From Zymoseptoria tritici IPO323 (lineage: Eukaryota > Ascomycota > Dothideomycetes > Mycosphaerellales > Mycosphaerellaceae): 64,000 bases of DNA. The notes below the pieces were generated by a model. That model searched no databases. It saw only the letters and a list, made by a program, of their open reading frames with translations, and was not told the origin of the DNA. Where the stretch lies: the NCBI RefSeq assembly GCF_000219625.1, contig NC_018198.1, positions 310,001 to 374,000 of the forward strand, written 5' to 3'. The first letter of the stretch is position 1. Each line of letters opens with the position of its first letter. Shown here piece after piece: positions 41,191-53,295 of the stretch. The translations under genes were made by a program, and so were the position numbers.

Positions 41191-41971
41191 GGATGGAACA
41201 TGCAAGATCATTCTGCTACCAGACCTGCGAGTTTCCCTTAATGCCATCGGGACGATCAGTCAATACGCCGAAGCTAACGAGGCTTTCTACACCTGCCTTG
41301 ACACCGAGACCCACAATTGGATGGCACGACGGACTGGATATGGGAGCCCAACGCCAACAGTGGCACATTGACACGGCAGGTAGCAGCATAGCAATCTGAC
41401 TCATTCTGTCCCTCGTATCCTGTCTTTGGCACTGACTGACAGCGACCATCCTCGTGACGATATACGTTGATACCGCCTCGCTGACCGCGCGAGCTCATCG
41501 CTCGATTAGACGAGCCAACTCTCGATGCACATACTGGCTTTGTTCAAGACTACGGAAACACTACAGTGGAAGCAAAGATCAAGATCATTTGGGCGCAGGC
41601 ATGCGGCTCTATTAGTACGCTCGAAGAGCGTGAGATAATCGAGAGTCAGGCCAAGGAGCTGCTCGACGCCTTGCTGTGCAGGGAGTGGGCGCATACCAGG
41701 GATGCCATACATGGAGCTCTTTGCTGATATGAAAGGGAAGGAGATGCAAACATTCGCTGACATGGACCAGCGCCCACCTCCGGATATGCTGTACCCTCCT
41801 TGATGCGTCTCTTGCATTAGGCTGCGATTTCAGTCTTGCTCGCGCAAGCGATGTGACTCTAATCCAGCCGGGATTACAGTCTTGCAATGTGCGAGGGCAT
41901 CTGTCGTTCGTCGCATCGGTTCGGAGCCTGTTGTCGAGACGTTCAGTTGGGCTGTCGCGGCTATCGAGGGT

Positions 41972-42643
41972 TCACGACCGTTGTGGTAATGTCACAAAGG
42001 CGAGGAGATGTTCAAACGAGACTGATGCCCCGGGCATGCCGCGGTCCTTGGCCATAGCCGGGAGCTGCTTGACCAAATGAGCTCTACCAGCAGGCTTGAG
42101 GTTTTGGTCGGTGTGCTCGTTTATCTCAATCCTCCGCTTCCATTCGTTCATCAAATGCAGCTCCATGGCTTTCGTCCATAGCACCGGTGGTGCACGTGTG
42201 CCCTTGTTGACAGCAGCGGAATTCGTGTTGGTGGTTTGGCTGAGCAATGAGGACTCGTATATAGCCTGAGAGGCAGTGTCCTTGAACTGAGGGTCGACGT
42301 TGTCGTCGTCAAAGGACTCGAAGGGCTCGAAGGGCTGAGACTGGCTCTGAGACTGGCTCTGGAAGGGCTCCGGTTGTTGACTCTGGTGGTGATATAGACC
42401 GGTATTCGGATCGGGGATGTCGTATTGTGAGGTCATCTTGGTGAGGCCGTAGAATGGTGGGATCTTGAGGGATGAAGACGAGTGGTACGCCAAACGAAAG
42501 CGCTTGATGGGTTCTTGAATTGTGGCATGGCGCAGGTTATGATATAGATCGTGGTGGTGGTTCTTTGATGGTGTCGAGAGAATACGAGAGCCTACACCCG
42601 CCGAGGAGCGGCCGGACCCGCTTTTGAGTGCAATATTCGACAT
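41972..42643 (-). CDS. Myb/SANT-like DNA-binding domain protein
   Basis: ATG 42643, open to 41972. Residues 1-60 are Ser/His-rich, and ~75-140 Gln/Ser/Pro then acidic (FESFDDDNVDPQFKDTASQA). Residues ~165-205 read PPVLWTKAMELHLMNEWKRR and NLKPAGRAHLVKQLPAMAKD, the helix-turn-helix pattern of the Myb/SANT-like domain common in fungal transposon-related and regulatory proteins (W-T....LL.....G..L.....N..). The domain looks short at its C-terminal end, where the frame stops 20 residues later, so an intron or truncation is possible. Likely nuclear; target unknown. It stands alone between repeat-derived sequences. Confidence 0.55.
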   Translation of the reverse strand: MSNIALKSGSGRSSAGVGSRILSTPSKNHHHDLYHNLRHATIQEPIKRFRLAYHSSSSLKIPPFYGLTKMTSQYDIPDPNTGLYHHQSQQPEPFQSQSQSQSQPFEPFESFDDDNVDPQFKDTASQAIYESSLLSQTTNTNSAAVNKGTRAPPVLWTKAMELHLMNEWKRRIEINEHTDQNLKPAGRAHLVKQLPAMAKDRGMPGASVSFEHLLAFVTLPQRS

Positions 42644-42649
42644 CAATTC

Positions 42650-45600
42650 GAGCTGTCACATTCATCGAACAACAACACCATCGGGTCAACGCATCCTCTC
42701 TCCTTTGAAAGGGAAGAAACGCGACACTCACCATCACCATCACCACGAACCTTCGACATCTTCAACGCCCACGAACACAATCCACTCGGCGGCGGATCAC
42801 GGGACGGGGTAGACCTCGTCCGACGGGCAGACTGTGGGTGATGTGAAAGAGCTGGAGAAGGGCGATACAATTGCGAGCAGAGAATTGCGCCGAGCTGGAT
42901 GGTGCAATACCGCGTTGGTGAAGATGGCGGGTATGTGTGTCTTCAGCTGTCGATTTCGACCCGGGCAATCAACATACAAGAGTTGGAGTTGGTAGGGTTG
43001 AGGCAGATGATCAAGAGGTTATCGTCGGAGCCACGGATGGAGAGCGAGGAGGAAGATGCATTTCCTACTGGTCTGGAGAGAGGACGCAAGACCTTGACGT
43101 CGATATCATGCTCAGGATGAGTTCAGATGGCGATACTCTTTCACGGGTGCTTCCTCTTAGACCGCAGCCACAAGAGAACACGACGGCGACAAGATGCCAT
43201 TGTTACGAGCAGTCCTTGTCGATCGCACACACCGCAAAGCCATCGCATCGATGGTCTGGATTCAAGACTGCATCTGCCGTGATCACGATCAAGCCATATT
43301 CACCGCCGGCTACATCTCAACGACGGAGGAACACTGCCGATCACTCATTACTTATGCCTCATGCCTCGTCCCTCCCCGACGCCACGATTACCCTCCATGA
43401 GCAAAGCTGGTACATCTTCATCGAGATCGCGATTACTGGGGAGTCCCAGGCCGGCGAGTGCCCCAGTAACGTCAAGTTGGAAGGGAGAACTCTCGACAAC
43501 CCACTCGGGAGACTTGACCAGGAGGAAAAAGAAGGAGATAGAGGCGGAGGTGTGGGCGTAGATGGAGGCGGAGGTTGAGACATGGAAGTATGCTGGGATT
43601 TGGGCAGAACAGCACAAGCAGGAGATAATGGGGAGAGAGAGGTGGCGAGGCAACACAAGACGAAGGAGCTCAAGGAGATTAATGATTTCGAGGGAATTGC
43701 GGAGGTGAGGTGAAGGAGTTCTGAGCGGCGCTGGCCAGCCATGATGAGAAAGAAGCAGATAAGAATGATGAAGTCCCTCGGACCTACCCAGACTGCGGTC
43801 GATTCAGACAATGGACATTGTTCCACTGCCACCCTTACGCCGGCATTCGATCTCGTCACAGCCGACGCCAACACCTTCCGCAACACCTGTATCCCGAGCT
43901 ACGATAGCATACTGAGCAAAGGCGACATCCCGATGACAAGGCAAGAACACCACAATCGGCGCCCAACAAGTTATTCGAGGAGAGTTAGCAGGTCCGTGTT
44001 CATTTTCCAAGGAAGGCTTTTTTGCTACTATTGCTCATCCAACCCAAACGACACGCCAAAGTCTCGACAATTGTTGTGCTCTCTTCACAGTTTTGAGATA
44101 TTGCAAGAATGTTCCACTACAACGAGCTCACTCACTATCGCTTCTGGTAACCCACCCAAGACTTGGACATCTGCACGCTTCCCAAGGCTGCTCCTTATAC
44201 AGGGAGAGCCTTCTCTAACGAGAAAGGCGCCTTCTTTGGTAACAAGAAGCCCGCATCACCGAAGGAAAGGGAGCGCTTCGCTCATCGCTGCCAGGCATAT
44301 AAAAGTGCAGACCCATTAGCAGAGCGCCCTCGCCACCAACGGCACAGCTTGGCTGGAGAAGAGGAGGAGGAGCGGAGACATCATTCACGTTGAGAGCCAG
44401 CCTCAGTGATACATCGATCTCGAGAGTCGGAGTCCTCGCCGCCATGGTCCTCCTAGATCTAGAGCCCTCGTCATCGACATCGCTCATATCCAAGCACAAT
44501 CGGATGCAATCTGATGCCGAAGAGTATCGCGATTCCAGCCATACTCAGAATTCGGCGCTGTCGCAGACCCACGGGACTCACGACCAAGCACGACCACCGT
44601 TACATGGATGAAGCTGTTGTTTTGTTACGCGAGCTAACCACCCGGGGTCTTGTCTCTGATACCGATTGGCGCCAAGTATGCCTCTTCGCACCCCTCAACC
44701 TGTCAATCAAGCTTGATGCGGCTTAGATTATTACGGGTCGAACTACTATTCCTCCCGCTCGCTGCTTTACATATCCGAGTTTTGGACATGCCACCGATCC
44801 TTCTGATTGTTGCCTCAACCCGTCACAGTGCGAGTGTGTTGCAGAACATGGTCTTCTTCTGCGGGTGTAGGAAGTCGGACGCCGATATCGAGCTTCCGAC
44901 CTCATCTAATACAAGAATACCGATCGCAGAAGGGCTGAAAAGCACAATCGATCCCGACACCGTTTCACTAACTGACTGTCGAGGGAATGGCGGGATTTGT
45001 GTACAATAGAAGGACTGCCGATCGCATATGCGACGAGGCAATCCTCTCCCCAAACTTTGCCCTGCATTCGGATTTACGCCGCAATCCGTCGGACATGCCT
45101 CGACGTTCGCAACATCAACCACGATCGCAACATCAACCAACGAACAGTGACGGCATTTCAGACCAACCGGTGCCCATCAATCTCAAATTTACAAGGACCG
45201 ATTCCGCTACACCAGACCAGTATACGTGTCGATCGGCGCCACGAATCCGATCCTACCCCGATCTCTTGATGGCGACGCTTTCCGGAAATGGATGATGCGA
45301 TTCGATCCCTCGACCTACCGCGGAGAAGCACACAAGTTTTACTACTGGACTGGTACGAGGAAGAGCAGATAGTGGATCAATCGTTTTGCGACTTGCGGCA
45401 CAACGCAACTTGCAGGATCGCGCAGAAGAACTGGGGCGATGAATGTTAGAGAGAACAAGCAAGCCGAAGCTCTCCTCGAAGGCGAACTACGCCCAGAAAA
45501 TGTGGCAAGCGGTGGACACTCGAGCAGGGTGGAGATGGAGAGGAGTGGGCAATAGGATATCGGTCGGCTTGGTCCAAACGCAAGGACGATAAAGAAGATG

Positions 45601-47700
45601 CAACGAGTTACAGAGGAGGAAGAAGAAAGACCTTGACTGAATAAAAGTGCCCACAACGAAGAGCGCGACCGCCATGTGGATCGGGAGAAGCGAGGGGAGA
45701 GGAGAACGCGGAGGAGGTTGCCCAGCTGCAGTGAAAGTCAAGGTTTAGGATGAGGTGGCGGTGGCCTAAGGACAATACACAGCCGTAAAGTCCCGCAGTA
45801 TCGGTGCAAAGGTATCCGGTGGTCCAACTTCCACGCTACTCCATTCCTCGGCGCCGGACGAGCTGCTTCGTTAACCATCTTACCTCGAAGATTTCTTCTT
45901 ACAGCCCCATCTCTGTCATGACAAGCTGATCCTTCTTCTTCGCCCTCCTCGATAACATTCAGTCGGTGGACTGGCTGTCTTCCTGGACCTCTCGCGCTTC
46001 GCGACCAGTACAAAACGACAAAATGACAAAATGACGAAAACGACAAAACGACAAAACGACAAAACGACAAAACGACTTTCTGGTCTCATGTCGAAGAGGA
46101 CGAACTCCGGAACGCAGCGAAACGAAAGAAAGCTTTCTCTTGCGCCCAGATCTTGATACATCGGTTCTTCCGCTGGCGCATGAGACCACACCGCTCTTCC
46201 CATTTATTCTCATTATGCACGTCTTCACATCTACCGGTAAGGACATGATCGTGATCTCTGTCGTGGACCTCCAAAGCATGGACCTCTGGTGCTCCAAGAT
46301 CACGAGTGCTTTACGGTAGCCTCCATCTCCCTCAAGTCTACCTCCAGGGGACGTTGCTTCGCCCAGGTCGTCGCTCCTCAAACCAAAGCGGCTTCTGCAG
46401 CGACGACTGCATCGGCGTCCACACCTTGCTTAAGGAGCAACAAGGATACGGTTGCCCATAACATTCCATCCCCAGGAACAAAGTCCGCCTTTGCATCTGT
46501 TGACCGCCAACTCCGCCTTACACTCCATGGACACTACTTCGATGGGAGGAAGTCTGGAGCTGTCCCTTTCAGTCCGACTCTGCAACCCGACATGCAATGT
46601 TCCCGTTCTCCCTGTAAGATGCGGGCACTTGGCCGACCTGTTCTGGCGTGTTAAAGTCTGGCCTCGTGCAGACCCAGCAACGTCTGCATCGGTTTGATTT
46701 CGTTGTCTGACACATTTCCAATCTCGCAGGACCTGAACTTTGGTAAGCTCTGCTACTCCGCATGCAATCTTCACTATGTATTCTGCAATGTGCACATCTG
46801 AGAGCCTGATACTACCTGGATAGACTCGGCATCAACGACTTCAACCATACTTCAACAAGAGAGAAGTGCGGTGGACTTCACCGATTCCCGCGATCGCCTC
46901 GCCTCCTTCGTGAGTCTTGGGGAGATATCCAAGTCAAAAAGCCCAACTCTACCAACCATTTGAACAGTACATAATACGGTACTCAGGTCTTCCAGTGGCC
47001 ACGCTTACCTGCAGATGCTGCGCGGGCGTAGCGAGGGACACCAAGCCTCGAATTCGGCGAGCCCAAGAAATACGATTTCGACCTCTCCGTGTCAAACACA
47101 GTAGTGGTATGCCTGAGAACCCCAGCTTAAACGGCGACCCGTACCTCCATTTACTTGCTCCCGTTCATGATCGCAATGCCTGCGAGTGTCCCACCAGAGA
47201 TGCATACTGGCCGTTAGTATCTCGCTCCTTTGGGCGTACAGTGGCTCCAGTTTAGGAATCTTGCAACCCGACGGCCATGTCTGCAAGGCGGAAGAATGGG
47301 CATCGTTCCTCGCCATTTCCGTTCGATCAGTCTTCCTTGAAAGCGAACAATACCGACAGGACTCTTTCGATTAATTAAACCTAACTACATGCTTAGCCTA
47401 CATCGAGAGCTAGCAACTTTAACAACACACACAACCCAACTAAGAAGTCAAGGTGGTATCTTAGGCGGGCAAGAGGACTAATCGGAGCTGTTGTACTTCA
47501 CGGGAGCTGGTCGAAGATCGACACTTCATTGGTAACGGCTATCTCAGGCAGCTCCAGCAGCGATTGTGGGGATGGACGGTGAGACGCTGTATATTCGTTC
47601 GCATGGGCGGACACATGGAAAGACCTCGCGCTTGTCGGGTAGAAATGAGACGCCACGCCATGCATGCGCTGCAGACCGGAACCTCACTTGTGGACAATCT
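42650..47700. other. No confidently supported gene
   Basis: Many frames of 60-200 codons on both strands. Readable pieces are the plus frame at 43194 (MPLLRAVLVDRTHRKAIASM) and a plus frame at about 45297-45450 (LLLDWYEEEQIVDQSFCDLR). None extends or matches a family. Confidence 0.4.
46012..46076. repeat. 8-9-bp minisatellite AAAACGAC
   Basis: About eight units of (A)AAAACGAC or AAAATGAC in a row, the last four perfect 8-mers. Confidence 0.95.
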
Positions 47701-47847
47701 TGCTACCTTATTGTTGGTTAAAGGGATTGCTTAGCTGATCTACATCCCGAATACACATCTCTGCACTTACAGGCTGCCTCACTGCTGCGATGGCCTTGAA
47801 CCTTGATCAATCGGTTTCGCGAAAACTTGTAAATTTGTAACAGCCGC

Positions 47848-48644
47848 TTGATGTCCCTTGCAAGAACCGCAGCTATCCTCACGGCCCGGCATTCCCTCTT
47901 GCTTAGGAATATCATTAATGGACTGCACATCGAAGATAAGGACCTACGCGCGCTTCGGCTGGATGATGTGCGACGCCAAAGAAGGAACGACTTCCAATCA
48001 CGCTGGAAATCCTGTGCCGAACGGTCGTCCGCACTTGGTCTACCTACAACCTGAACATGAACGCGGCAGTGACGATGGCATTCGCCGGGTTCTTGCGACT
48101 CGGCGAGATTACGTTCAAAGGGAAGGCTGCTTACACAACTACATTGGCATCTCGACATGTAAGTCGGTCCGATTTGGTATTCGCCGACGACCACTCCTTC
48201 ATGACACTACGCCTGAAGCGCTCGAAAACCGACTATGAGCACGCCGGCGTCAACATCATCATTGCCGCGACCGCGACTCCGACCTGCTCTGTATCGACAT
48301 GCGCGCTCTCATTGCCGCCCTATCGACGGTGTCGCCGCTACAGCCGCCACAACAGCGGATACTTTACAAGAGACGCCTTGGTCAAGTTTATCCGACAGGG
48401 TGTTGAAAGAGCCGGATACAATGCGAAGCTAGACAGCAGACACTCACTCCGTGGGGGAGCTGCGCAGAGAGCGAGAGACTCCGGCATGACCGACGGCGAC
48501 ATCCAGCTGCTTGGCCAATGGAAGTCAGACGCGTTCAAGCTGTACTGCACGTTAACCGAGTCCTCGCAATTTCGACCGAATAGCCGCTTCCAGTGCGGTC
48601 GGCCGCTCAGTCTACGCCGGTTGAGCAATACATCGACTACATGA
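47848..48644 (+). pseudogene. Fungal tyrosine recombinase (Crypton-like), frameshifted
   Basis: From ATG 48057 the frame gives MAFAGFLRLGEITF, HSFMTLRLKRSKTDYEHAGV, SRHSLRGGAAQRARDSGMTD and IQLLGQWKSDAFKLYCTLTE. Catalytic residues of the family are all visible: R14 (LRLGE), K57, H129-x2-R132, W155 and the nucleophile Y163. The preceding part, INGLHIEDKDLRALRLDDVR and KKERLPITLEILCRTVVR, is split from the catalytic frame by a shift near 47970. A further out-of-frame stretch near 48290-48340 indicates small indels. Such enzymes mobilise Crypton-type DNA elements through strand exchange. This copy is probably dead, but only recently. Confidence 0.75.
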
Positions 48645-48654
48645 ACGCGAGCAC

Positions 48655-49375
48655 CGAGCAGAAAGAGACAGAAGCCACCAACCAACACCGAGAATTTGCA
48701 GCAGAGATCGCGATCAAGAGCGAGCTTTTACCAGAGCGCACAACGACCAACCGCGATACCAAGAACGACAGCGATATTTCCACCGAAGACAGCGAACCGA
48801 CATCATCGCTCCACCGCCGAGAGCAACACCAAGAGCGAGAAATGGAGAACGGCACAGACATCGAGAGCAGGAGCACACAACTACTACGACCGACCCGACC
48901 GCACCAATTGCTCTACTACTACGAGAGCAACACTAGGAGGTCGCGATCTGAGATTCACCAAGCCGCTCACCAAGCCGCTCACTTTCAGCACTTCTTCACC
49001 GACGCTCGACGGATTCTCACTTCGGATGGCTCGGTTCGCAGTGCGGCGGTAGAGTCAGACACAAAGTCGGATACGCCGCGAGAGTTCGGAATCGGGGTGC
49101 AGGTCGCTTTGGGAGTCGCGGTTCTCAGCTGGTGGATGCTGTTGATGACTGCTGCCTTCTTCCACACATGGTTTGAGAAGTTAACGGGCTCTCTGGTCGC
49201 TCTCACCACCATCTACTTGGTTGATCAGCACAACGACGCACACTGGCCTGCAACCACTAACTGCAATACATTTGAATCGATCGACTGCTCGCTGTTATAC
49301 ATGCCAATTGGCACGAGTACGTCGACAAGGACTTCTACAACTTCGACTGGAACGCGACACTGTCCAAGATGAGAC
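48655..49375 (+). other. Glu/Thr-rich tail following the recombinase
   Basis: A plus frame continues EQYIDYMNASTEQKETEATN, then acidic/Ser sequence related to 37320-37520, then a hydrophobic stretch (FGIGVQVALGVAVLSWWMLL) that could be a transmembrane helix. It may be the element's 3' end or a separate gene piece. Confidence 0.35.
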
Positions 49376-49638
49376 AGAAGAACTGAGCCTACGTCTATAG
49401 CTGACGAGACTAGATGGAAACAGATCGGTGGAGGATCGGAGAACTTGTGCAATAGGCACAGCGGAATACGAGCGAGAGAAGAGCGCGACGGACAGCGCGA
49501 CGGATGAGCGGAACAGGTTTCCTTGGTTGATGGATGGTGCCTTTGGTTTTCAAAAGCGAATGGATGTCCACGAGGTCGCGAACGTCTTCCTTTTTGGGGG
49601 GAATTGTGATATAGCGACAGGACAACAATGAACTCAGT

Positions 49639-50013
49639 ATGCACCCAGCAAGCGCACATTTCCACGACGTGGTCTCTATCGCACAGCTGGAACCCGCTCC
49701 GATCAAAGACGACCCGTACACCCGGCCTCGCTATCTTCTTCAACAGCCGATAGATATGGCAGGAGTCCCGGAGCCTTTGCAGGTAGTGCAGAGCATGCTC
49801 GGCATACTGGAGCACCGGGAAAAGACCCAACACCTTGTGAAATGGCAAGATCTCGGTCCGTCATACAACGAATGGATTAATGCGAGCGAATTTACTGAGT
49901 GCAAAGACCTTGTTAACAGGTTTGAGGACGTGAAAGACATTCGCTCCCACGAACGACAAAAGAAGCCGACTACCAAAGCGATTTTGCCCAAAACCTACGC
50001 ACCGTTGAAATGA
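49639..50013 (+). pseudogene. Ty3/gypsy integrase tail with chromodomain
   Basis: ATG 49639 frame: HFHDVVSIAQLEPAPIKDDP then YTRPR is the conserved post-integrase segment of chromoviral pol (HDVVS.AQLEPAP..DPY.RP). Residues ~48-98 form a chromodomain (LQVVQSMLGILEHREKTQHL, VKWQDLGPSYNEWINASEF). In intact elements this domain steers insertion to chromatin marked by histone methylation. Upstream 49.4-49.64 kb no integrase core is readable, so only the tail survives. Confidence 0.65.
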
Positions 50014-50975
50014 CCCGAACCGAAGCTCAAGAACCCCAAATCCAACACGACAGTCGAGCTGCCAGCCGCACCTGTCGAGGACACTGCGGTAAACAAAGTC
50101 TCAGAACAGTTACCAGAGCAGCTGACAAGTTCACCGAACTTCAAAGCATTTTCAAATGAGGTGAACAAATACAAGCCGCTTACCGTCGAGCCGCCGCAGC
50201 TCATGCCAATGCAGAACTCGAAGTAGGACGCAGCGAAGATCAAAGACCAGTACAAGATCATCGCCGCCATTACGAGCAGGACAGGCCTGACAAGCCAAAT
50301 TGCCGACTACGTCTATTTAATCGCGCGAGGGGTTCTTAACCAAAAGGTCGACACAGTTGCTAGAGCTCTTAAGGAGTTCCCCGACTTCCACTTCTGCGTT
50401 CCCGACAACGACTTCAGTCTCCTACACTTCATGCGGGAGATGGATGCCCCGACCCTGGCAAATTGAAGTGGACCATTAAGAAGGTGGCGACGAGCCCTGG
50501 CGCCATAGTCAAGGAGATCGAGGACACATCTATAGGTAACGGCGACGATGCCTTTCACGCATCGGAGATCATGTTACTTTCATCGCACGCGATGGGCTCC
50601 AACTCGACACTGTTCCGCCACGACAAGATCTCTGTGGTGGAGAAACAGTTCATTTGGGCACTCGGTATCGACGAGACCTGGATCTATGCCCAACCAATCG
50701 GGCACATCCGCCAGAAGCTGAACGAAATTCTTCCTATGATGGACGCGGTGTCACGCACAAAGCCGATGCGCAAGCGCTTTTTCAAGGTGGCCAACCTAAT
50801 GACCAACAGAGTGGTCTCCTACGACCAAGGTCAGTCGCTTTATTGCAACGAGGAGCCAATGCTGAGCTGGGTAAACAACACCATCGCAAAGTCAGCCAAG
50901 CCGGTCCCTCTGATCGAACAAGTTCGGATCTTCAGAAGAAAGCCAGTCGACGCACCTACATCTATGCCGACTTAG
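50014..50975 (+). pseudogene. Unrecognised ORF after the chromodomain, one stop and one frameshift
   Basis: The frame directly after the chromodomain reads PEPKLKNPKSNTTVELPAAP, has a TAG at about 50224, continues IKDQYKIIAAITSRTGLTSQ and FPDFHFCVPDNDFSLLHFMR to 50463, then shifts into KWTIKKVATSPGAIVKEIED, DKISVVEKQFIWALGIDETW and MRKRFFKVANLMTNRVVSYD, ending at 50975. That makes about 310 codons with two lesions. No family recognised. Its position suggests it belonged to the same element as the chromodomain. Confidence 0.45.
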
Positions 50976-52896
50976 GAGTGGATTTTCCAGGTGCTCGATC
51001 TTACAGACGTTGCCGTTCGCACAGATGAAGCGGTGGCTGACAACACTCTTCTTTAAGCATGGCCCGCTTGGATAAGTAGGCTCCCAGCTAGTCTCCTTGC
51101 CCATGCCTTAGCAGCTTCCCGTGAGGATACTTAGTCCTTAGTCCTAGACCGCCGTATAAGAAGGCGCTCTCGTCGAGTTGAATCGCCACACCGGCAGATG
51201 CTCCATTCTTATCATTATCCGGCTAACTTAGTGCGTTGTAGAATCCTTCGAGATGCCGCCGACGACTTTCACGCTCCTCACGCTCCTTCAACACCTCCTT
51301 CTTCTCCTACGGCTCCAACATGTTAAACTCTACCTGTGGCATGTTACCGTTGCCGTCATCCTTATCATCCTCGTTACCAAGAAGCGCCTGCTCGCAGGTA
51401 GAGGGCGGTGCGGCGGCGGCGGCGGTGGCGATAGCGGATGGGATGAGCTGCAGCCGTCATTAGGCACAACTGTTGGGCGAAGGAGTTGTTGTGTTGAATC
51501 AGGCAATAAGGCATCAAAAACAACGAGAGCGACACCCACCGGGCTGAAAAAGAGACAGGCTCTTCATCCCAGCCGATGGCCTTGAAATCGCTCTCTCGCA
51601 GACTTGCAATCAGTCCGAGGCCGCAGAAGCAGTTGGATGTTATCTGCATTAACATCCAATAACTATCTCAAACTCGTCGAACAGTCACTTGGGCCGTCAT
51701 CCGGACGGTCATGTGGGCGACCAGGTGCAACCACGTGCCTCTTGGTAGTCCATATACTATTTTTCGTTTATTCGAGCGGCGCCGTGCACCGAGCCGTCGT
51801 GGGTTCTTATACACGTCTTCCATCCGCCAAACTCCTTTCTTCGTCTTTAACACTTATACATAGGGCATGTTCGTGTCGTTCGTCGTGGAAATAATACTCT
51901 CTTGCCGAAACTTCGCTTAGCTTCAACAATGCTGGCCCAATCCGCAGTGTCCAGGAACGTTACTAGGTCCAACGTCTTTTGGTCAACTCTCTCTCTAGCC
52001 GAGCGAGCCAGCTGCCCATATTCGCTCAACAGCACCATCGAAGGCTTCACGAGGTACGGTCGGACTCTTCGTCTGGGACGAGGAGCTGCTAACAGATTCA
52101 GGGCTCACTGCTCGTGTCAGAATCGCATCGTTCCCAGATGCGACAGTGCGACAGCTGCTGGGTCTCGAACGAGGTAGTATTCCTGCATAATAGGCGTGAC
52201 GTGTTCGGATAACATTCGATCCCTCGTCAAATTTATAGTAATAGGTACGAGGCAGTTACCAGAGGGGGTCGTGATATATAAGAATGAAGGACGAGTGCAT
52301 AACATTCGTGGCCTTCTACTGGTACCCGGACATCGTTGCGAAGTTGAACACCGTGAAAACACTAGAGGCTTCAGAGATGCGCAATGTCGGGCGGGATACT
52401 GAACAATACCGAAGTACATCCTTGCTGCTTGGGAGAGTAGAAAGAGTCTCGACACGGCTGCGGATGACGATTTTTGACATACTGTTGTCACCTTTTCGTG
52501 CTACGGCGATAAAGAAGCAGGTTCCTTATCGCGGGCACGGCGCCGAAGTTGGGGTTCCTCCTCATACTTGACAGCGGGTGTCGGAATCCTGAAGCGACCA
52601 AATGAGGTTCAGACCGCGTTTTCTTTCCAGGTTTCTTAGGCGGCCATTGCAATATGTTTGCAGACAAAGCCTCTCTTTCGACGAGAATCCGGAACGCTAG
52701 CGATAGCAAACATGCGTTTGCCGCTTTGATCGTGCGGAGCCTTGGAAATGCAGGTGCGTGCACTGAAATGCTAATGTTCTGGGTCTGGAAGGTCTGGAAG
52801 TCTTCGCCATCCTCGGCAATGCGCCGGTAGAATATGTCACGCTATAAATGATGGAGAACAATGGCCAATTAAGGAAAGGTCAGTTTGCGGAGAACT
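50976..52896. other. No supported gene
   Basis: Includes a GGC-rich run (51408-51430) and frames without motifs. Nothing further seen. Confidence 0.4.
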
Positions 52897-53295
52897 TTAC
52901 TTTTCCGACCTCCTCTCCTTCCAAAGTCCGCACGTCTTCTTCCGCACAGCTGGTCCGTCACTGCACGACTCCTCCCTCTCGTCACTGCACAACTCCTCCC
53001 TCTCGTCACTGCACAACGCCTCCCTCTCGTCACTGCACGACTCCTCCCTCTCACTGCACGACTTCTCCGTCCCTGCACGATCCTCCGCCACTGCACGTGC
53101 ACAACTCCTCCGCCACTGCACAACTCCCCCAACGCAGTGCATGACGTCTTTCTTAATGCGATATTTCTGGAATGCCAAAATGCTAAAGTCTGCGAACTGC
53201 CCTGCGGACGTGTAGAACTTGTCGGGGATGAGTGCTTCGGGAATGAAATAGATGACCTTCTGTATTGGATCTTTGCCGAGTTCAAAAGAGTACAT
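52897..53295 (-). CDS. ORF with an 8-residue CSDERE-type tandem repeat
   Basis: From ATG 53295 the frame reads MYSFELGKDPIQKVIYFIPE, KFYTSAGQFADFSILAFQKY, then Cys/Glu/Arg-rich repeats (EESCSDER, EALCSDER, EELCSDER, EESCSD) and a basic end. Upstream, a 32-base GTAAGC...GCTAAC...CGCAG segment (about 53337-53306) would, if spliced, join in frame to an exon reading RPNRSVERVINFKIGRAKRA, open back to about 53450. 32 bases is shorter than usual fungal introns, so this is uncertain. No family recognised. Confidence 0.4.
   Translation of the reverse strand: MYSFELGKDPIQKVIYFIPEALIPDKFYTSAGQFADFSILAFQKYRIKKDVMHCVGGVVQWRRSCARAVAEDRAGTEKSCSEREESCSDEREALCSDEREELCSDEREESCSDGPAVRKKTCGLWKERRSEK
52957..53060. 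repeat. 24-bp tandem repeat, four perfect-length units plus degenerate ones
   Basis: GTCACTGCAC starts at 52957, 52981, 53005 and 53029 (24 bp), then looser copies to about 53130. A multiple of three, in frame with the minus-strand ORF. Confidence 0.95.

Noticed and set aside
47848..48644. Starship captain (DUF3435) recombinase
   Set aside because: Catalytic motifs and spacing (LRLGE, HSLRGGAA, GQWKSDAFKLY) fit the smaller Crypton-like family; no large cargo boundary or captain-type N-terminus seen.
47848..48644. Bacterial or phage integrase contamination
   Set aside because: Flanks are fungal-style mobile-element debris and the HSLRGGAA..GQWKS signature is typical of fungal elements.
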